Below, piece by piece: positions 10,995 to 22,794 of a stretch of 64,000 bases of DNA. The stretch covers positions 46,715,004 through 46,779,003 of the forward strand of contig NC_133547.1 of assembly GCF_048773025.1 (NCBI RefSeq). The letters run 5' to 3'. Position 1 is the stretch's first letter. Each line of letters begins with the position of its first letter. The notes below the pieces were generated by a model. That model saw nothing but the letters and a program-made list of their open reading frames with translations, was not told the DNA's origin and made no database searches. Position numbers and translations under genes: made by a program. The DNA is from Camelus bactrianus. Lineage: Eukaryota; Chordata; Mammalia; Artiodactyla; Camelidae.

Positions 10995-11090
10995 CCCTAA
11001 CTTCATTCCTTCACGCATTACCTCTTTACTGAGTGTCTGTGTGCTGGGTATTCGGGTGATAATAAGAAAGAGGACACTGTCCTGGTTCCA
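10995..11090 (-). mobile_element. L2 LINE 3' end, antisense
   Basis: 'ctgagtgtctgtgtgctggg', 'gtgataataagaaagagg' and 'acactgtcctggttccatg' parallel the reverse L2 3' end. Diverged and short. Confidence 0.5.
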
Positions 11091-11099
11091 TGTTCCATG

Positions 11100-11840
11100 T
11101 CATAATCTGTGGTACTCATTTTATAAATTGATGACATTCAAACTAATTGGACCACAACCCAGAAATACATTTCTGCCTTGCAACCGGGTACACATATATG
11201 TAGGCAGATACATTCATAACAAAAGTTTCAGGGAAAGATCTTTACCTAAATTATATTCACAAACAGACTAAATCATTCAAGGCACGGTGTTCATTGTAGA
11301 TTTGACTGAACATTTGTAGGAGGAGGGGTTTATAGCACAGTAAATATATATCCAGATCATATCCAGGCGCCAAGTTCAATTTGAATTTCAGATAAACAAT
11401 TTCTTTCATTGTTGTGTCCCAAATATATTTTTTTCCAAATCTTGCAACTCTAACAGCAATGCTGACAACTTCAAATTGAACATCAGATGTTCTGTTCCTG
11501 GCTCCCCATGACTGGGGATTTCTCATGGTCTGTGTCACCTCTGCGGTCTGCAGGGCCCGCATCTCCCAGGCTCCCGCTCTAGGCTGTTCCCCGCCCCGAC
11601 CCTTTGCTCTACCACAGATCAGCTTGCATATCCAGAACCATCCTGGCTCCAAGCACAACAAAAGGGCCTTTCATTCACCCGGATCTGCAGTCCCGTGAAG
11701 GTAGCTCTCCCCACTTACATAAATATCATATGATAACACTCAAAGAAGGCCACGACGGTGACAGCAAGGCCTTGTCTCCTACTCAAGGTGGTTACTGACC
11801 CCCTCGCTGGCAATCGTGTTCCTGGTGGAGGAGGTGTGCT
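11100..11840. other. unassigned sequence
   Basis: A 134-codon minus-strand frame (11257-11661) is present but shows no recognisable domain. I see no repeat family. Confidence 0.45.
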
Positions 11841-11844
11841 GGGC

Positions 11845-12175
11845 TGAACTATTTATGCACTCAGTGCACGTGTATCGCATCCCTGTGACTTCACAGGCTC
11901 TGGGTATACAATGATAAATAAGGTGAGATGTGGGGCTCTGGCAGCCACGGGACATGGATGGAGGGATGGAGAGTGAGCTGTGAAATCCTATAGCAGGGGT
12001 CAATCTCAGAGGGCTTCATGGAGGAGGTGTCATTTCAACCAGTCCAGGATGGGTAAAAGGGAGTTCACAGGCCAAGAGGCAGATATTCTAGGTAGAGAAA
12101 GTACTGGTTCAAGGAATGATAGAAAAATAGGTATGGGGGAAGATGTGCAGGAGAACTGGTGAGATGGGCTGGTCC
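11845..12175 (-). mobile_element. L2 LINE 3' region, antisense
   Basis: 'ggctctgggtatacaatgat', 'gagggcttcatggaggaggt', 'gtcatttcaaccagtcc' and 'ggcagatattctaggtagag' follow, in order, the reverse complement of the L2 3' portion. The copy is about 330 bp and moderately diverged. Confidence 0.75.
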
Positions 12176-12261
12176 CGTGGGCTTGGGGCATCCCTGTTGG
12201 GTTTCCACACTGCTTACAGCAGAAAGAGTTCTCCTCCCTTTGTTCAAACAGGTGAAGAGAC

Positions 12262-12480
12262 TGTAAATGTGTTCATTTCCTATTGCCATGTGATAAATTA
12301 GCATAAACTTAGCACCTGAAAACAACACCATTGTGACCTCACAGTTTCTGAGGGTCAGGAATCAGAGCACAGCTTAGCTGGGTGCTCAGGGGGTCTGATA
12401 AGGCTGCAGTCAAGTCAGGGTGGCCAGGGTGGGGGTCTCATCTGGGGCTCGACTGGGGAGGAATCAACTTCCAAGCTCAC
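12262..12480 (+). mobile_element. ancient interspersed repeat, family unresolved
   Basis: The opening 'tcatttcctattgccatgtg', 'ataaattagcataaacttag' and 'cctgaaaacaacaccattgt', followed by 'cacagtttctgagggtcagg', matches a repeat type that I have seen in many mammalian genomes (cttaaaacaacacaaa, acagttctggaggtcag) but cannot name with confidence. No coding capacity is visible. Confidence 0.5.
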
Positions 12481-12751
12481 ATTGCTCTTAGAATTCAGTT
12501 CCTTGCAGTTTGCTGGACTGAGAGCCTCAGCTCCTGACTGTTGAGAGGCAGATGGAGAACCAGGAGAAGCAGGAAGGTGTGATGTCTTGGGAGCCAAGGG
12601 CGGGGGGTTGGCAGCATCAGAGGCTGGCCTGGATTAGGGACTGGACACATCACTGTGACTGCAGAGGCAGGTGCAGGGAGCAGAGGGGGGCAAAGCCCTG
12701 TTGCAGGGGGCTGACAAGTAAATGAGAGGTGGTGACCACCAAGTATAGATC

Positions 12752-12766
12752 TTTTTTTTTTTTTTT
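12752..12766. repeat. T15 homopolymer
   Basis: Fifteen thymines just upstream of a MIR copy. No minus-strand retroposon body is recognisable to its right, so its origin is unclear. Confidence 0.8.
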
Positions 12767-12777
12767 AAAGCAAAGGC

Positions 12778-12985
12778 AGTAAGGCTTAGTAGGCAAAAGC
12801 ATGGGCTTGGAGAGCTGGCTCCACAGCTCACCAGCTGAGTGGCCTCTAGGCAAACCTCAACCTCTCTGAGCCTGTTTCTCAGGGCTACTCAGCCCCAGGG
12901 TAACAAGGATAATAGCAGTCACCTCACAAGGGTGTCGTGAGACTTCAATGCGCAATGCAAGTAACAGCACGCTGAGAAGCAGCTC
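12778..12985 (+). mobile_element. MIR SINE, nearly full unit
   Basis: Starts at 'gtaaggcttagtaggcaaaag' and continues through 'gctccacagctcaccagctg', 'aacctcaacctctctgagcc', 'ataatagcagtcacctcac' and 'tgtcgtgagacttcaatg'. This is one of the better-preserved MIRs here. Confidence 0.87.
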
Positions 12986-13089
12986 AGGATCTAACCCTCG
13001 GCGCCTGCTCCTGCTCCCATCAGCAGATCTTCCCGAATCCCCTTCAAAAAGTATTTTGCTCCCCAGCTCAAATGTTCTCCCTGCTTGTA

Positions 13090-13290
13090 GGGTAACATTC
13101 CAACTCCCCATGTGGGTTGGCTTCTTTTTTATCTCCTCGTCCCCACTGAGTGCCTCTCACATCCTTGAACCGGGACGCTCCTTCAAACCTCAGGGCCAGT
13201 CCATGTGGAGTGTCCCCTGCTTGGGACACTTCCCACCCCCCACCCACCATCACCGGGCTGTCGCCTCCCCACCCACCCTTCAGGTAAGTG
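13090..13290 (+). mobile_element. possible L2 LINE fragment
   Basis: A C/T-rich stretch with 'cctcaaacctcagggcc'-like order near 13170-13200 weakly recalls the L2 region before its 3' end. A 145-codon frame (12948-13385) runs across it and shows no domain. Confidence 0.3.
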
Positions 13291-13564
13291 ATGGTTTTTT
13301 TCCTCTCTGGCTCTGGGGTTTTCCTGTCTCAACGAACCCCAATGCTGTGCCCTGGGGCCCTGAGGATTTAATGTCTTTGCTCTGAGGTCAAAAATGGGGC
13401 TGGGAAGGGAAAATAACCTAAATGACTCTCCAGGTGTGCAACAATTTGCATCTCCATGGTCTAAGGGGCTAAGAAAAACTAGGTCTAGCCACTAGAAACT
13501 TGCTGGTCTGCAGGTGCAGCTTTCGAGAGGAGCGGAGAATGGTGACGTGTGCAGATGGCGAAGG

Positions 13565-13665
13565 CACACGACACTGAAACAGACTCACCCAGGAGCTCAT
13601 CTGACCCCCACGACAACCCTGCACAGGTTATTTACAGATGACGAAGCTCAGGCTGGCAGCTGTGA
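13565..13665 (-). mobile_element. MIR SINE fragment, antisense
   Basis: 'cacgacaaccctgcacaggt' followed by 'atttacagatgacgaagctc' is the reverse MIR core ('cacaacaaccctatgaggt', 'tttacagatgaggaaactg'). Confidence 0.6.
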
Positions 13666-13669
13666 TGGG

Positions 13670-14205
13670 CAGGGGTGGGTTCAGACGGGTCCCAGCAGGC
13701 CCTGCGCTCTGCCTCCCCCACCAGTCTGTCTCTTGCCCCTGCCCCTGGGGGCTCCACTTCCAGGCTACTGATGCTCGCCTCCCTCAAACAGGCCTTCCGG
13801 AGCCCTGGGCTGCACTGAAAGGGGCTGGGAAGACGGTGAGTTTTCTAGAAACTCGAGGAAGTGCAGCCTGTGAGAACAGCTGATGTGACACTCCAGCTGC
13901 AGGCCCTGGTCCACCGCTCTTCCTGGAAGAAGGGGCAGAGGTCTCTGGAGGAAAGCAAACCTGAGCCACAGGACAGAGACAAGCAGGTCACATCTGCGCA
14001 TTGGCTGCCCAGGCATTGAAGTGATCATGCAGTGACTAATTCTAGAAAAGCTGACAATCTAAAATCTTTTTGAAATGTAACACCCAGTTGACAGTTTCAT
14101 GAGCCCAAAGACACGCCTTCTCCTCCATACCCCCCACCCCTTACACACATACACGCACACACTTGCATGGGCTGTGGGGTTGGTTGGGGCATGCAGGGTA
14201 GATCT
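13670..14205. other. unassigned sequence
   Basis: No recognisable gene, repeat or RNA. Confidence 0.45.
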
Positions 14206-14212
14206 CTTCCAG

Positions 14213-14402
14213 CCCAGTGTTTCCCAAATAACTTGATGTCAACAATCATCTGAGGTACTTGTTTAAATGACAAATTCCAACCTGGGTCCCATGCCAGGCC
14301 TCCAGAGCCAGCACCTCTAAGGGAGGGGCCAGGGAAGCTAGATATTTTTACAAGGTTTCTGATTTTTTTATCACCAGGAGAGTTTGGAAACCATCTAGAC
14401 AA
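14213..14402 (+). mobile_element. MER5A-type hAT-Charlie fossil
   Basis: The left end 'cccagtgtttcccaaataac' and the right end 'agagtttggaaaccatct' are the worn inverted ends of a MER5A unit ('cagtggttctcaaa' and 'tttgagaaccactg'). 'caatcatctgaggtacttg' and 'gccaggcctccagagcc' lie between them. About 190 bp, near the family's full length. Confidence 0.8.
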
Positions 14403-15245
14403 ACCTCTTCATTTTATAAGCCAAATTCTAGCTACCCAGAGAAGCCCTGTAGCTGCCCCAAATCACGCACAAGTTCTTAGCAGGGCAAGCCGTGAACTTG
14501 ATATTGGAAATAGAATCTTTATTGAAAAGATAAAATGATTGAAAAATCATTTTTTAAATGGAAAAATCTTACCTAGTCATTCCTTGTTCCCTGGGTCCAA
14601 AAGATTCTCGTTAGCTTTTTAAGGAAAATGTAAGAAAAATCAACATCATGAGATACTGGTTTTATCTTTATTTTTCAACATGCTTCTCAGAACTTGTGTA
14701 GCCTTATGAGTTTCTGTGCTGTTGGTTCGGCTGGAGCACAGGAGCTGTTGCTTGGTGCTTACCACTTTTTGCAAAGAGCTTCTTTCCCCAGCAGGGCTGT
14801 CGTTGAACTAACAGAGGCCGGTGCCCCAGGCAGGGGCTTATTGCATGTTTGGGGATGATGACAAAGTAATAAAGAGTGTTTGGGGCAGTGCTGACAGCAT
14901 AGCATAAATGGAGATAATGCAGCACCCGCCTCCTCCTGGCACCTGCTAACGCAAGATCCCCTGGACGCTTGGCAAGTGTCTCCCGGGCTGCTGGCTGTTC
15001 ACGTCGCCCCTGAGCCCTGAAACGTACAGCCCAGGAGCTGGAGAGACTGCTCTGGGCTTTGTGTTTCCAGCTCACAAGAGTCTCTGGGGAAGCTGAGCTT
15101 TTACCAGTGAGAAGAATGGCTGAAGTCAGTCCCTGGAGAAGCTTGGTGTGGTTTCCAAACAGTCTCCCATACAGCAGCTTTCAGGGAGGTCATGGAAACC
15201 TGGCCATTTCTAACATGAGGGTGGAAAAGGCTGGGCACCGAGGCT

Positions 15246-15295
15246 GGGGGTTGGGGGGGGGGTCCTGTTGTGGGGAAGTGTCGGGGGTGGGGGGG
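15246..15295 (+). other. G-quadruplex-forming tract
   Basis: Runs G5, G10, G4, G5 and G7 lie within 50 bases. Depending on which runs pair, loops are 1-9 bases. Pure G tracts this long are also prone to sequencing and length error. Confidence 0.7.
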
Positions 15296-15373
15296 CACGG
15301 CCTGCAGCTAGAATGACAAGGACATCAGAGGAGGCAAGCTTGCCTGGAAGGAGCCAGCATGGCGGGTGGGTGG

Positions 15374-15390
15374 GGATTGGATTGGATTGG
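15374..15390. repeat. (GATTG)3 tandem repeat
   Basis: Three head-to-tail copies of a five-base unit. Minor. Confidence 0.8.
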
Positions 15391-16785
15391 AACCCCAGTG
15401 TTTCCCATGGTTCTGTGAGCATGATCTGTCTCCTGGCTTCCTGAGCTGAAAAGCGTCTCATTCTCAACACCAGGCAGCAGGTGGCTCGAGTCAGTGAGGC
15501 AGGAAGGAAAGAGCCCCTCATCCCCCCCAGGTGTTTGTTTTTCCCCCAGTTACAGGTTTCTAGAGTTCAGGAGCTTTTGTTCATGCCTTATTTACCAAAC
15601 GCAGTCCAGAAGCCCAGCCAGAACCCAAACCCACGACAGCAAATCGTTTCCATCCCAAGTGCCAATCCTGGTCCCGTGTGGTGGCTACCGGGATGGCTCT
15701 GCCAAGGCGGTCCTTCGGCCGCGTCTGGTCCTGCAGAAGAGAGGCTGTGATGAGTGACTGCTGACTGCCATGGGTGTGTTTCACAGCCTCACAATCGCTC
15801 CAGCTCAGTTGTGTTTCTCTGCTCCCTGGGCCCATGTGTGCTGGCTGTAGACCTGCAATACATTTTTGTTGAATTAAACTGAACCCACCTAGAATTTCTC
15901 TTGAGTGGCTGGTAAATCCACACTTCCTTGGATTACTCTGCAGGTAAAAAGGAACAATTGCTCATTGAATTATCCCAGGAATTGTTGTTTGGGCAGAGCA
16001 GGGGCTGCATGAGGAAAGCCTCAGCCAGTGGCCCTCTTGCTCAGCCCTTCACAGAGATCGTTCCCCGGCTGCCAGTCCTAATAGGTGGCCCTCCCTCCCC
16101 TCTTGATTCCCTCTGGAATCAGTCGATTGGACCAGTAACCTCTGGCAGCATCAGTTGGAGCAGTAAGCTCTTCTCTTCACGCCTGTGTACACTTGGAGGA
16201 CTTGAAGCACTTTCTAAAAATAAGCTGGTTGCCCCTGGGTCCTGCTAGGTTCTCACAGTTCCAGAAGGAGCAGACTAAAGAATGCAGGTCTTCTGGCCTG
16301 AAATCTGCCAACTTGTCTCCTCTGCCCTCAGCCAGGCCCTCCCTAAGCCCATTGGGCAGGTCTGGTTTTCCTGGCCCCAACACATGCATGCAAACCCTAG
16401 ATAAGAATTTCCAGAGAACCTGACCAGCAAGAGTTTAATTACTACTCACTTGGGTAAGTCATGATGTATGTGTGCTTCCTTGCTATTGGTTCCTAAGAAC
16501 TCAGAATGTGCCACTCCATGCACTTTTAAATGATTAAATAAATGATTTGAAAATCCCAGGAGAAGTTAATATTGCAAGTCACATGGATAGATCTTTGAAG
16601 ACCATCTTGTAAATAAAAGCAGGTTTTTTTGGCTTTATTTTGTTTTCTGTGCTTTGAAAAATGAAATAAGTGTATAGTTTACCTGTGGAAACACGCTTCC
16701 TGATCTGTTCACACACATGTGCACATCTGAGTGTGTGAGACCATCATCACACGTGCTGATGGTCGCGTCCATGCCTGAGTGGACA

Positions 16786-16808
16786 CACACACAACCACAC
16801 ACACACAC
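16786..16808. repeat. imperfect (AC)n microsatellite
   Basis: Interrupted CA repeat inside a longer stretch of alternating purine-pyrimidine sequence (16700-16810). Confidence 0.8.
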
Positions 16809-17039
16809 CCTCATCTTTTCTTCTGGTTTCTGATCTTCTGCCATGGTGGGTTTTTAAAGATTTGAATATCCCACAACATTTGGGTCGGAAATATTACAGG
16901 TGTTAGCTGCTACTTCTCATGAACGTATTTTTGTTTTTCCAGACCTCTTCCCATTACGGGTATATGTTCTGAATACACTCAGTTACAAATTCACAGGGGC
17001 CCGAGAGTTTCCCCAAGTGCAGTCCCCTCTTCATACTTC

Positions 17040-17285
17040 TGGAGGCAGTGCAATGCGGCAGACGGAGCACTGCCTTTGAAGTCAAAGTGGTGTGGACATG
17101 GGTGATGCGTTGCATGATCTTGGGCAAAGACTTGACCTCTGGAGCCTAGGTTTCCTGTTTAATGAAATCAGCAGATGTGAGGATGCCTGCTTCACAGTGT
17201 TGTGGTCAGGCTTAAATTAAATCATGTGCATAAAACCAATGCCACCTACTTGGCCCAGTAAAGGGTAGCCTCTTACCCTCTACAG
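17040..17285 (+). mobile_element. MIR SINE, nearly full unit
   Basis: Runs from 'gaggcagtgcaatgcggcag' through 'cactgcctttgaagtcaaag', 'gatcttgggcaaagacttg', 'tttcctgtttaatgaaatc' and 'gaggatgcctgcttcacag' to the 3' 'gtaaagggtagcctctta'. The tRNA-derived head is present but worn. Confidence 0.87.
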
Positions 17286-17289
17286 CGAA

Positions 17290-18150
17290 TAGGAGAATTC
17301 CATGCATTGTAGAGAAGGAAGAAGCCATAGAGGGCATGGCCAGCCCCCGGGCTAGGCTGTTCTGATCCTTTTAGCACCCTCGCTGAGCACCAGCACCAAG
17401 TCCCAGACAGCAGCAAGCTCTCAGGAAAGGACTGAACCCAATAGGGTTGAACCCCCTTGGTTGTGCAGATCAGGCTTGACCAGCTCTAGGAAAGAGGAAG
17501 GAGCTTGCTTCTATAAGAGGGAGCCTGTTGTATTGTAAGACACATCAAGTGCTTGGAAAGCACTTCCTGAGAATTTAGACAAGAGCAGCCCAGGGATGGG
17601 TTGAGTTGGGGGCTGCTTGGGAGAGAGATGGCCCACAGATCCCCTGTGGATGCCTTGTGTTTGTTCCCAGAATCAGGAAGGGGCCACAGTCCATCCCCCA
17701 CCATCCTTGCTTGCCCCTGTGTGTTGCTGAAAGCCACATCTGCAAGTGCAAACTGAGGTCATGGAATGTATTCTCCTTTTCCTCTGGATGCTCCGAACTG
17801 AACCCTGAACCCGGCACCGTCCCTGATCAAAGCCACAGTCCCCCCTCTTCATGTTGGTTCTGAGCAGCAGCTGAACAGATTCCAGCGTGAGCCTGAAGCA
17901 CACGCATTTCTAGAAATCAAGTCTCGGAAGCCTCACGTCGCAACTACTCGCGGGAACGGGCTCAAAGGGCCTGGCTTGTGATGCCGTTGTGTCGCTCTCT
18001 GACAGCTTACTGGAAACCTCCTCATCCTACGTGGGAGAAGAAAGAAGAAATGACACTTTGGCGTCATCTTAGAAACTATGGCTGGGACTTCCCCTGCTCT
18101 GAACGCACATGAGTCACCTCAGAGACCCGGTTTTAGCACAAGGTCGTCAC
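17290..18150. other. unassigned sequence
   Basis: No recognisable gene or repeat. Overlapping frames of 75-85 codons at 17486-17903 look like chance. Confidence 0.45.
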
Positions 18151-18154
18151 AGGG

Positions 18155-18315
18155 AGGCCATGTGATACGGGAAAGTTATGGTTTCTAATCCAGGTTTATC
18201 TTTGAAATGGCTGTGGGATCTTAGGGAAATCACACATCCTCTCTGAGCCCCGCTTCCCTCATAGGAAATGTGAGGGGTAGATAGGACACTAGCTAAGATT
18301 TTTTCAGCTCTGACA
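18155..18315 (+). mobile_element. MIR-family SINE
   Basis: 'gggatcttagggaaatcaca', 'tcctctctgagccccgcttc' and 'cctcataggaaatgtgagg' form the MIR core. The 3' part 'ttcagctctgacattttgcg' matches a MIR subfamily ending in 'agctctgacattctgtg'. Confidence 0.78.
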
Positions 18316-18319
18316 TTTT

Positions 18320-19485
18320 GCGATCTTAGTGCAAGCACAATACTCACAGATCTTCACAACCTTCGTGTGTATCTCCTTCCTTCAGAGCCACTAGGACATT
18401 CTGCCAACAGGGCTCACTGTCTCCCCCTGGACCAGTCCCTTCTCAGTGCTCCTTCTGAAATACACAATGGATGCCTTTTCCCCCCTTGTTAAAGATTTCC
18501 ATTGGGACCATTAACTGCTTTTCCTCTTGCCCATCCTTGCATATCTCTGTCTCTTCACAGGTCTAGTGATTGATTTTCTATCGTGAACAGACGATGTGAC
18601 GATACTGTGATAGCACATCGTATGATGCTGTGAATGATATTCTGTAGGGGCCCAGGACCTTCCTGTCTTCCTTTAAAGGGTACCGAGTTTTGTTCTCTAA
18701 ACAAAAGGAGACAGTGAGCCCCCCTCCCTGTGTCTGTGTTTGGCAGGCAGGGCGCCAGGGGTGCGGCAGCCTTCTCCTGTCTCTCGAGCTCTTGCCTTCT
18801 GCAGGTCTGCTCTCTTCATCTGTCTCAAGTCCATTCAGTTTTGTCGTGAGCAATCTCAGAAACAAAAAGGCGCGGAAGTTTACGCAATGTATAATGAATA
18901 TTTCTAGGAGAAAAAAGTCTAAACAAAAAAAAGCGATAATGGCAAAAAAATTATCCTTGGTAAAATTGTTTTGTAACCAAAAAAATAAAATAAAATAGAA
19001 TTTTAGAAATTCTAGACCATATTAATTTATATAAAATTTCACCCAGAGAAGTCAAAGTTGATGGAAATAAAGACATACATCCTCATAATGGCAAAAGCTT
19101 TAATCAGTCCAATTTGATGTGAACAAAATAAACAGATGAATAAATGAAAACTTTTCTCTTTGAATGCAAAAGGTAAAAAAGGAGAGATGGCAAAAATAAT
19201 TCTGGTAACATGAGAGGAAGGAAAAACAGAAGAGCAGCTAACCACATTGTATAGAAAAGTTGACAAAGGAAATAAATCGGCTCAACAGAGTTCATGCTGG
19301 AAAATATTTTCTTGACAAAAATTCATTACTGCTTATGTAATTCTGACTAGAAATATTTCCAGTTAAAATATCCCAAGATGTAAATCATGGATTCAAATTG
19401 CCTGTGCACACTTGGGCTCTTCTGTTTCCCCAAGTCTCTGTCCAAGGTGTCTTTTTATCTGGAAAACACCCTTCTAAGAGGCCAG
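18320..19485. other. unassigned sequence, AT-rich from 18.85 to 19.39 kb
   Basis: The right half is A-rich on the plus strand with many short A runs and no clear family. A 102-codon plus frame (18690-18998) becomes a Lys-rich run simply because of the A-rich DNA. Confidence 0.4.
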
Positions 19486-19489
19486 CTGG

Positions 19490-19620
19490 TGACCCCCTCC
19501 TCACCCCCTGGCCCAGCCCCAGGGTCACCTCCTCGGTGAAGCCCTCCGGGCCACCTGAGACACAGCTGACTCTTCCTCTCTGTGTTCACCATCCTCTGTC
19601 ACCCCTGCATGGAGCTTTAC
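19490..19620 (+). mobile_element. L2 LINE fragment
   Basis: 'ggtcacctcctcggtgaagc' then 'cctccgggccacctgagac' matches the L2 stretch 'tgtcacctcctcagagaagc', 'cttccctgaccaccct'. Short but diagnostic. Confidence 0.55.
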
Positions 19621-19714
19621 TGGGTTGGGTCTGGAGATGGTGAGTCTTTTGAAGGTAAGTGCACTTCCATGCACCTTGGCTTGGGGTCAGGATTGCCAGT
19701 GTCCGGGAGAGTTT

Positions 19715-19860
19715 TTGGTTCAGCACATATTTGTTGAATATTGAGTAAGTTCGCAGGAAGCCCTGGTCTGAGCACTGAGAAGAGAGATGTGCAAAGGTGG
19801 TGCACCCCAGCCCCTGCCTTAGGGAGAGTGCTGTCTGGAGGTAGATGGCAGAGGCAAGTA
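19715..19860 (-). mobile_element. L2 LINE 3' end, antisense
   Basis: 'cacatatttgttgaatattg' at the left, then 'ggtctgagcactgagaagag' and 'cagcccctgccttagggag', is the reverse L2 3' end including the terminal 'ttgttgaat' motif. It faces the L2 piece at 19.5 kb in opposite orientation. Confidence 0.72.
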
Positions 19861-20149
19861 GGAGAAGGAGCCACAGTGGGGCCGCCACCAGACGCCACCC
19901 ACGTGCCTGGGGAAGGGGGAGCTCAGACCAGGTGGAAAAAAAATCTAGGATTTCTTTCTTGAAATACAGTGGGCATTTCCCACATAATACAATATGGAAA
20001 GGGGAAAATTCAGGAAAAAAGGAAAAAAATCCCTCACGTTTCAACCACATACTAGAGTCATATAAGTTTTTCCAGGATTTTAATTTTTAAAAATTTTTTT
20101 AAATTTTCAAGATTTTAATTTTTTTTCCTGTGTATGTTTTGAGGCTTAA

Positions 20150-20610
20150 AAGATGCTTCTTATTTTGAAATAATTATAAATTCATGGGAGGTTGAAAAAA
20201 TAGAACAGAAAGTTTCCATGTGCCCTTCATCCAGTTTCCCCCAATGGTAATGTCTTATATAAATACAGTATTTATATAGAAATAGTATCAAACCCAGGAA
20301 ATTGGCACTGGTACAGTCCACAGACCTGATTCAGGTTTCATCAGCTTCACATACTGCGGTTATTTTGTTAACATAGTTATAACAGTCTTATATGTGTGGT
20401 CTATGTATTTTTTCCAATTAACTTGATCTCATATGAATTTTTAAAAAATATTACTGCGTAGTCTTCATGACCATCATTTATAATGACTGTATAATGACCA
20501 GCCAACCACCCAGCACGCACAGAACTTTGCCAAATTCTTCCTCCTCTTTTGACGTTTACACTGCCTCCAGTTTCACCATTATGAGCAACATGTTTCTATA
20601 TTTTATATTC
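20150..20610 (-). mobile_element. old LINE-1 3' region (L1M class), antisense
   Basis: 'gaaataattataaattcatg', 'gtttcccccaatggtaatg', 'aaacccaggaaattggcac' and 'aggtttcatcagcttcaca' are the antisense 3' end of an old L1ME/L1MC-type element. Later 'cctccagtttcaccattatg' matches the same family further along. Heavily diverged, no frame. Confidence 0.78.
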
Positions 20611-20639
20611 TTTTTATATTATATATATACTTTCTTATT

Positions 20640-22030
20640 TTATAGTCTTTCTTTCTTTCTTGGATTAAATTTCCTGAAGAATGGAGGGAGAGAGACAGAG
20701 GGTGATCAGGGCTTAAGGGGTTAGGCAATACTTTTGTCTTAAGTCAGGAAGGCTTTAAACATATTTTGGGTTGGGTTCTGATCAAGTAGAGAGGGAGCAG
20801 CTGCAGACAGAGGAGGGAGGGTCTGATGACGGCCCAAAGCACGGGAGAATTTGGGGGTGTGGTCAGTTAATTTCATTAATGGCCCCAATTCCTTACCCTT
20901 TCCTGTACCCAAGTTCTTTACTTTGTAACTTTGGAATTTCTCCCCTGAAAGCACAGTATTCTCCATGTGGCCAACTTTGGCCGGTAGAATGAGGCAGAAG
21001 TGACAGAGTACCAGTTTTGAGCCCAGGTCCCAAGGGGACATGAGTATGTCCTTGCGGTCTTCTGGCTGTTCTGTAATTTGGCAATTTTGTAACCAGTGCT
21101 CCCTGAGAAATGGTGCCCAGGACAGAGGTAGCAGGAAAGGGAGAGAGGGTCCAAGTCCACGTGAGGTCAGGAATTCCGGAAGGAGCTGCATGAACTTGGT
21201 GCTGTGCTTCACAAAGACCATTTCTCTTCTGCTTCAGGTGCTGGGTAGGCAGAGGATAATGACATCGAAAAGTCATCGAAAGTGGGCCACTTGTCTTTAT
21301 ATAAAGAATTCAGTTCTTAAAATTTCCCGTCTCAGCTGTCAGGGCAGAGAAGTCATAAGGAAAGAGAAGTTAGACTTTCGGTTGAGGAAGCATGAGACAG
21401 GCCACTCTAAAGACCAGGGTCACCATGTCCAGTTAGGCAGGCTGTGCCCAGCAAAGGGGGCCTGACCACAGCAGTGTCAGATGCACCAGAGCGAGATGAA
21501 GCCTGCATGTAACGAGAGAAAGACCCCACCCCTACCCCACCCCTTCTTTTAACGCAAGAGCAAATCTGCAAGGTTCAAGAGCAGGCTTATAGCGTGGGTA
21601 CCCAAGAGTTTCAGTGACGAGCTTGAGGGGGAAAGTTGCACACCGGATTAGATCCAGAACATCCTCAGCATCAGAAAACCAAGTGGTTTCTTTACTGAGG
21701 CTGTTGATACACAATAAATACCAATTTTTCACCCACGGAGAAAGTTGGTTTAAATCTGGTTAGCTTGGTGTATGTGTTCCTAAGGTAACATGGTGGGAGA
21801 AAGTAAACAGAAAGGAGCTTCTCCTTACAGAATGACTTTCCTTTCTGTAAAGTGGAGGATTCTTTAGCTCCATGCTCTGGGAGTGAGGATTCCCGTGATC
21901 AAAAACTCTGAGCTCAGTGCACTGAGGAAGCCACGTAAGGGGAGAGTCCTGGGCAGGGCGTGGGCCGGTCTTCCTTGAGTTTATATGAGTCAGAGAGTCT
22001 AGGGGCTGGATAGATCTAAGGGCTTATGTA
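20640..22030. other. mostly unassigned; contains an unresolved worn repeat near 20.9-21.2 kb
   Basis: At about 20860-21180, 'ttggccggtagaatgaggc' and 'agaagtgacagagtaccag' recall a widespread mammalian repeat ('ccagtagaatgtggcagaagtgac') whose family I cannot fix. A 160-codon minus frame (20739-21221) overlaps it and has no recognisable domain. The rest is unassigned. Confidence 0.35.
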
Positions 22031-22034
22031 GAAC

Positions 22035-22150
22035 ACGCTTCCATGTCAAAATGAGGGAAAGGAGGCCCAGAGAGGTGAAGGGACCAGCCCAAGGTCACAC
22101 AGCTCATGCACAGCACAGCTAGAAAGAAACCCAGGGATTTTTATTTCTCT
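22035..22150 (-). mobile_element. MIR SINE, antisense
   Basis: 'ggaggcccagagaggtgaag', 'ggaccagcccaaggtcacac' and 'agctcatgcacagcacagc' are the reverse MIR core ('gctcagagaggttaag', 'cccaaggtcacacagct'). Confidence 0.83.
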
Positions 22151-22639
22151 TTCTTTGTCCTTTTTGTTTCCATCAAACCCCAGGAGCAGGATGGATGGTG
22201 GTTATAATATTGGGCCAGAGCGAGAGGCTTCAAATCAGTGTCCAGAGCAAGGTCTCTCCTTTGGGAAAACCGTTAGTGTGAGCAGTGTGGTCAGCGGGGT
22301 GTAGCTGCCCTGCTCCGGCTGCCTCTTCTAGGAAGGTTTTGGGGGCTCTGGCTGTATCTCAGGCCTTCCTGAGTGGGGACAGCCAGAGGCTGGTCACATC
22401 CCTGCCTGTGCCCCTCCCAGACTGTGGTTAGGTTTCAGTGGATGCAGAATTGCACGAAACGGCAGTCGTGCATGTGATTTGGACACATTTTTGGATCCAG
22501 ACCAACGGGGTTTAAACTTATAGAATGCCATCGGAAAAGCTGCCTTTCTATATGTGACCGAGAGCAGAGTGAACAGGAGGAGGAGGTGGCTAGGGGAGGT
22601 GAAGACAGCAGCCTCCAGACACACACGCCAGACCACCAG

Positions 22640-22790
22640 CTAGGTGAGCCCCGTCCTGCCCTGTCTCTATCCAGCTGTGCAGCTGGGGCAGCTCCCTGCC
22701 CTCTCTGGGCCTTGTTTCCCATTTGTGACGTAAGGGGATGGACTGTATGGTCACAGAGGCCCCTTCCAGCTCGGCCATACTTCCAGCCGT
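22640..22790 (+). mobile_element. MIR-family SINE fragment
   Basis: 'gctccctgccctctctggg', 'ccttgtttcccatttgtgac' and 'ccccttccagctcggcc' follow a MIR subfamily that ends in 'ccttccagctctg'. Confidence 0.68.
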
Positions 22791-22794
22791 GAGC

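Larger units (their letters stand above)
14405..17035. other. unassigned sequence
   Basis: About 2.6 kb without a recognisable gene. It contains a G-quadruplex motif (15246-15295), a short GATTG repeat and an AC-rich tract, all listed separately. Open frames reach about 120 codons with no domain. The AT-rich part at 14500-14700 matches no repeat family that I know. Confidence 0.4.

Noticed and set aside
18690-18998. frame ending in a Lys-rich basic tail
   Set aside because: The Lys run comes from an A-rich tract; there is no domain or conservation evidence.
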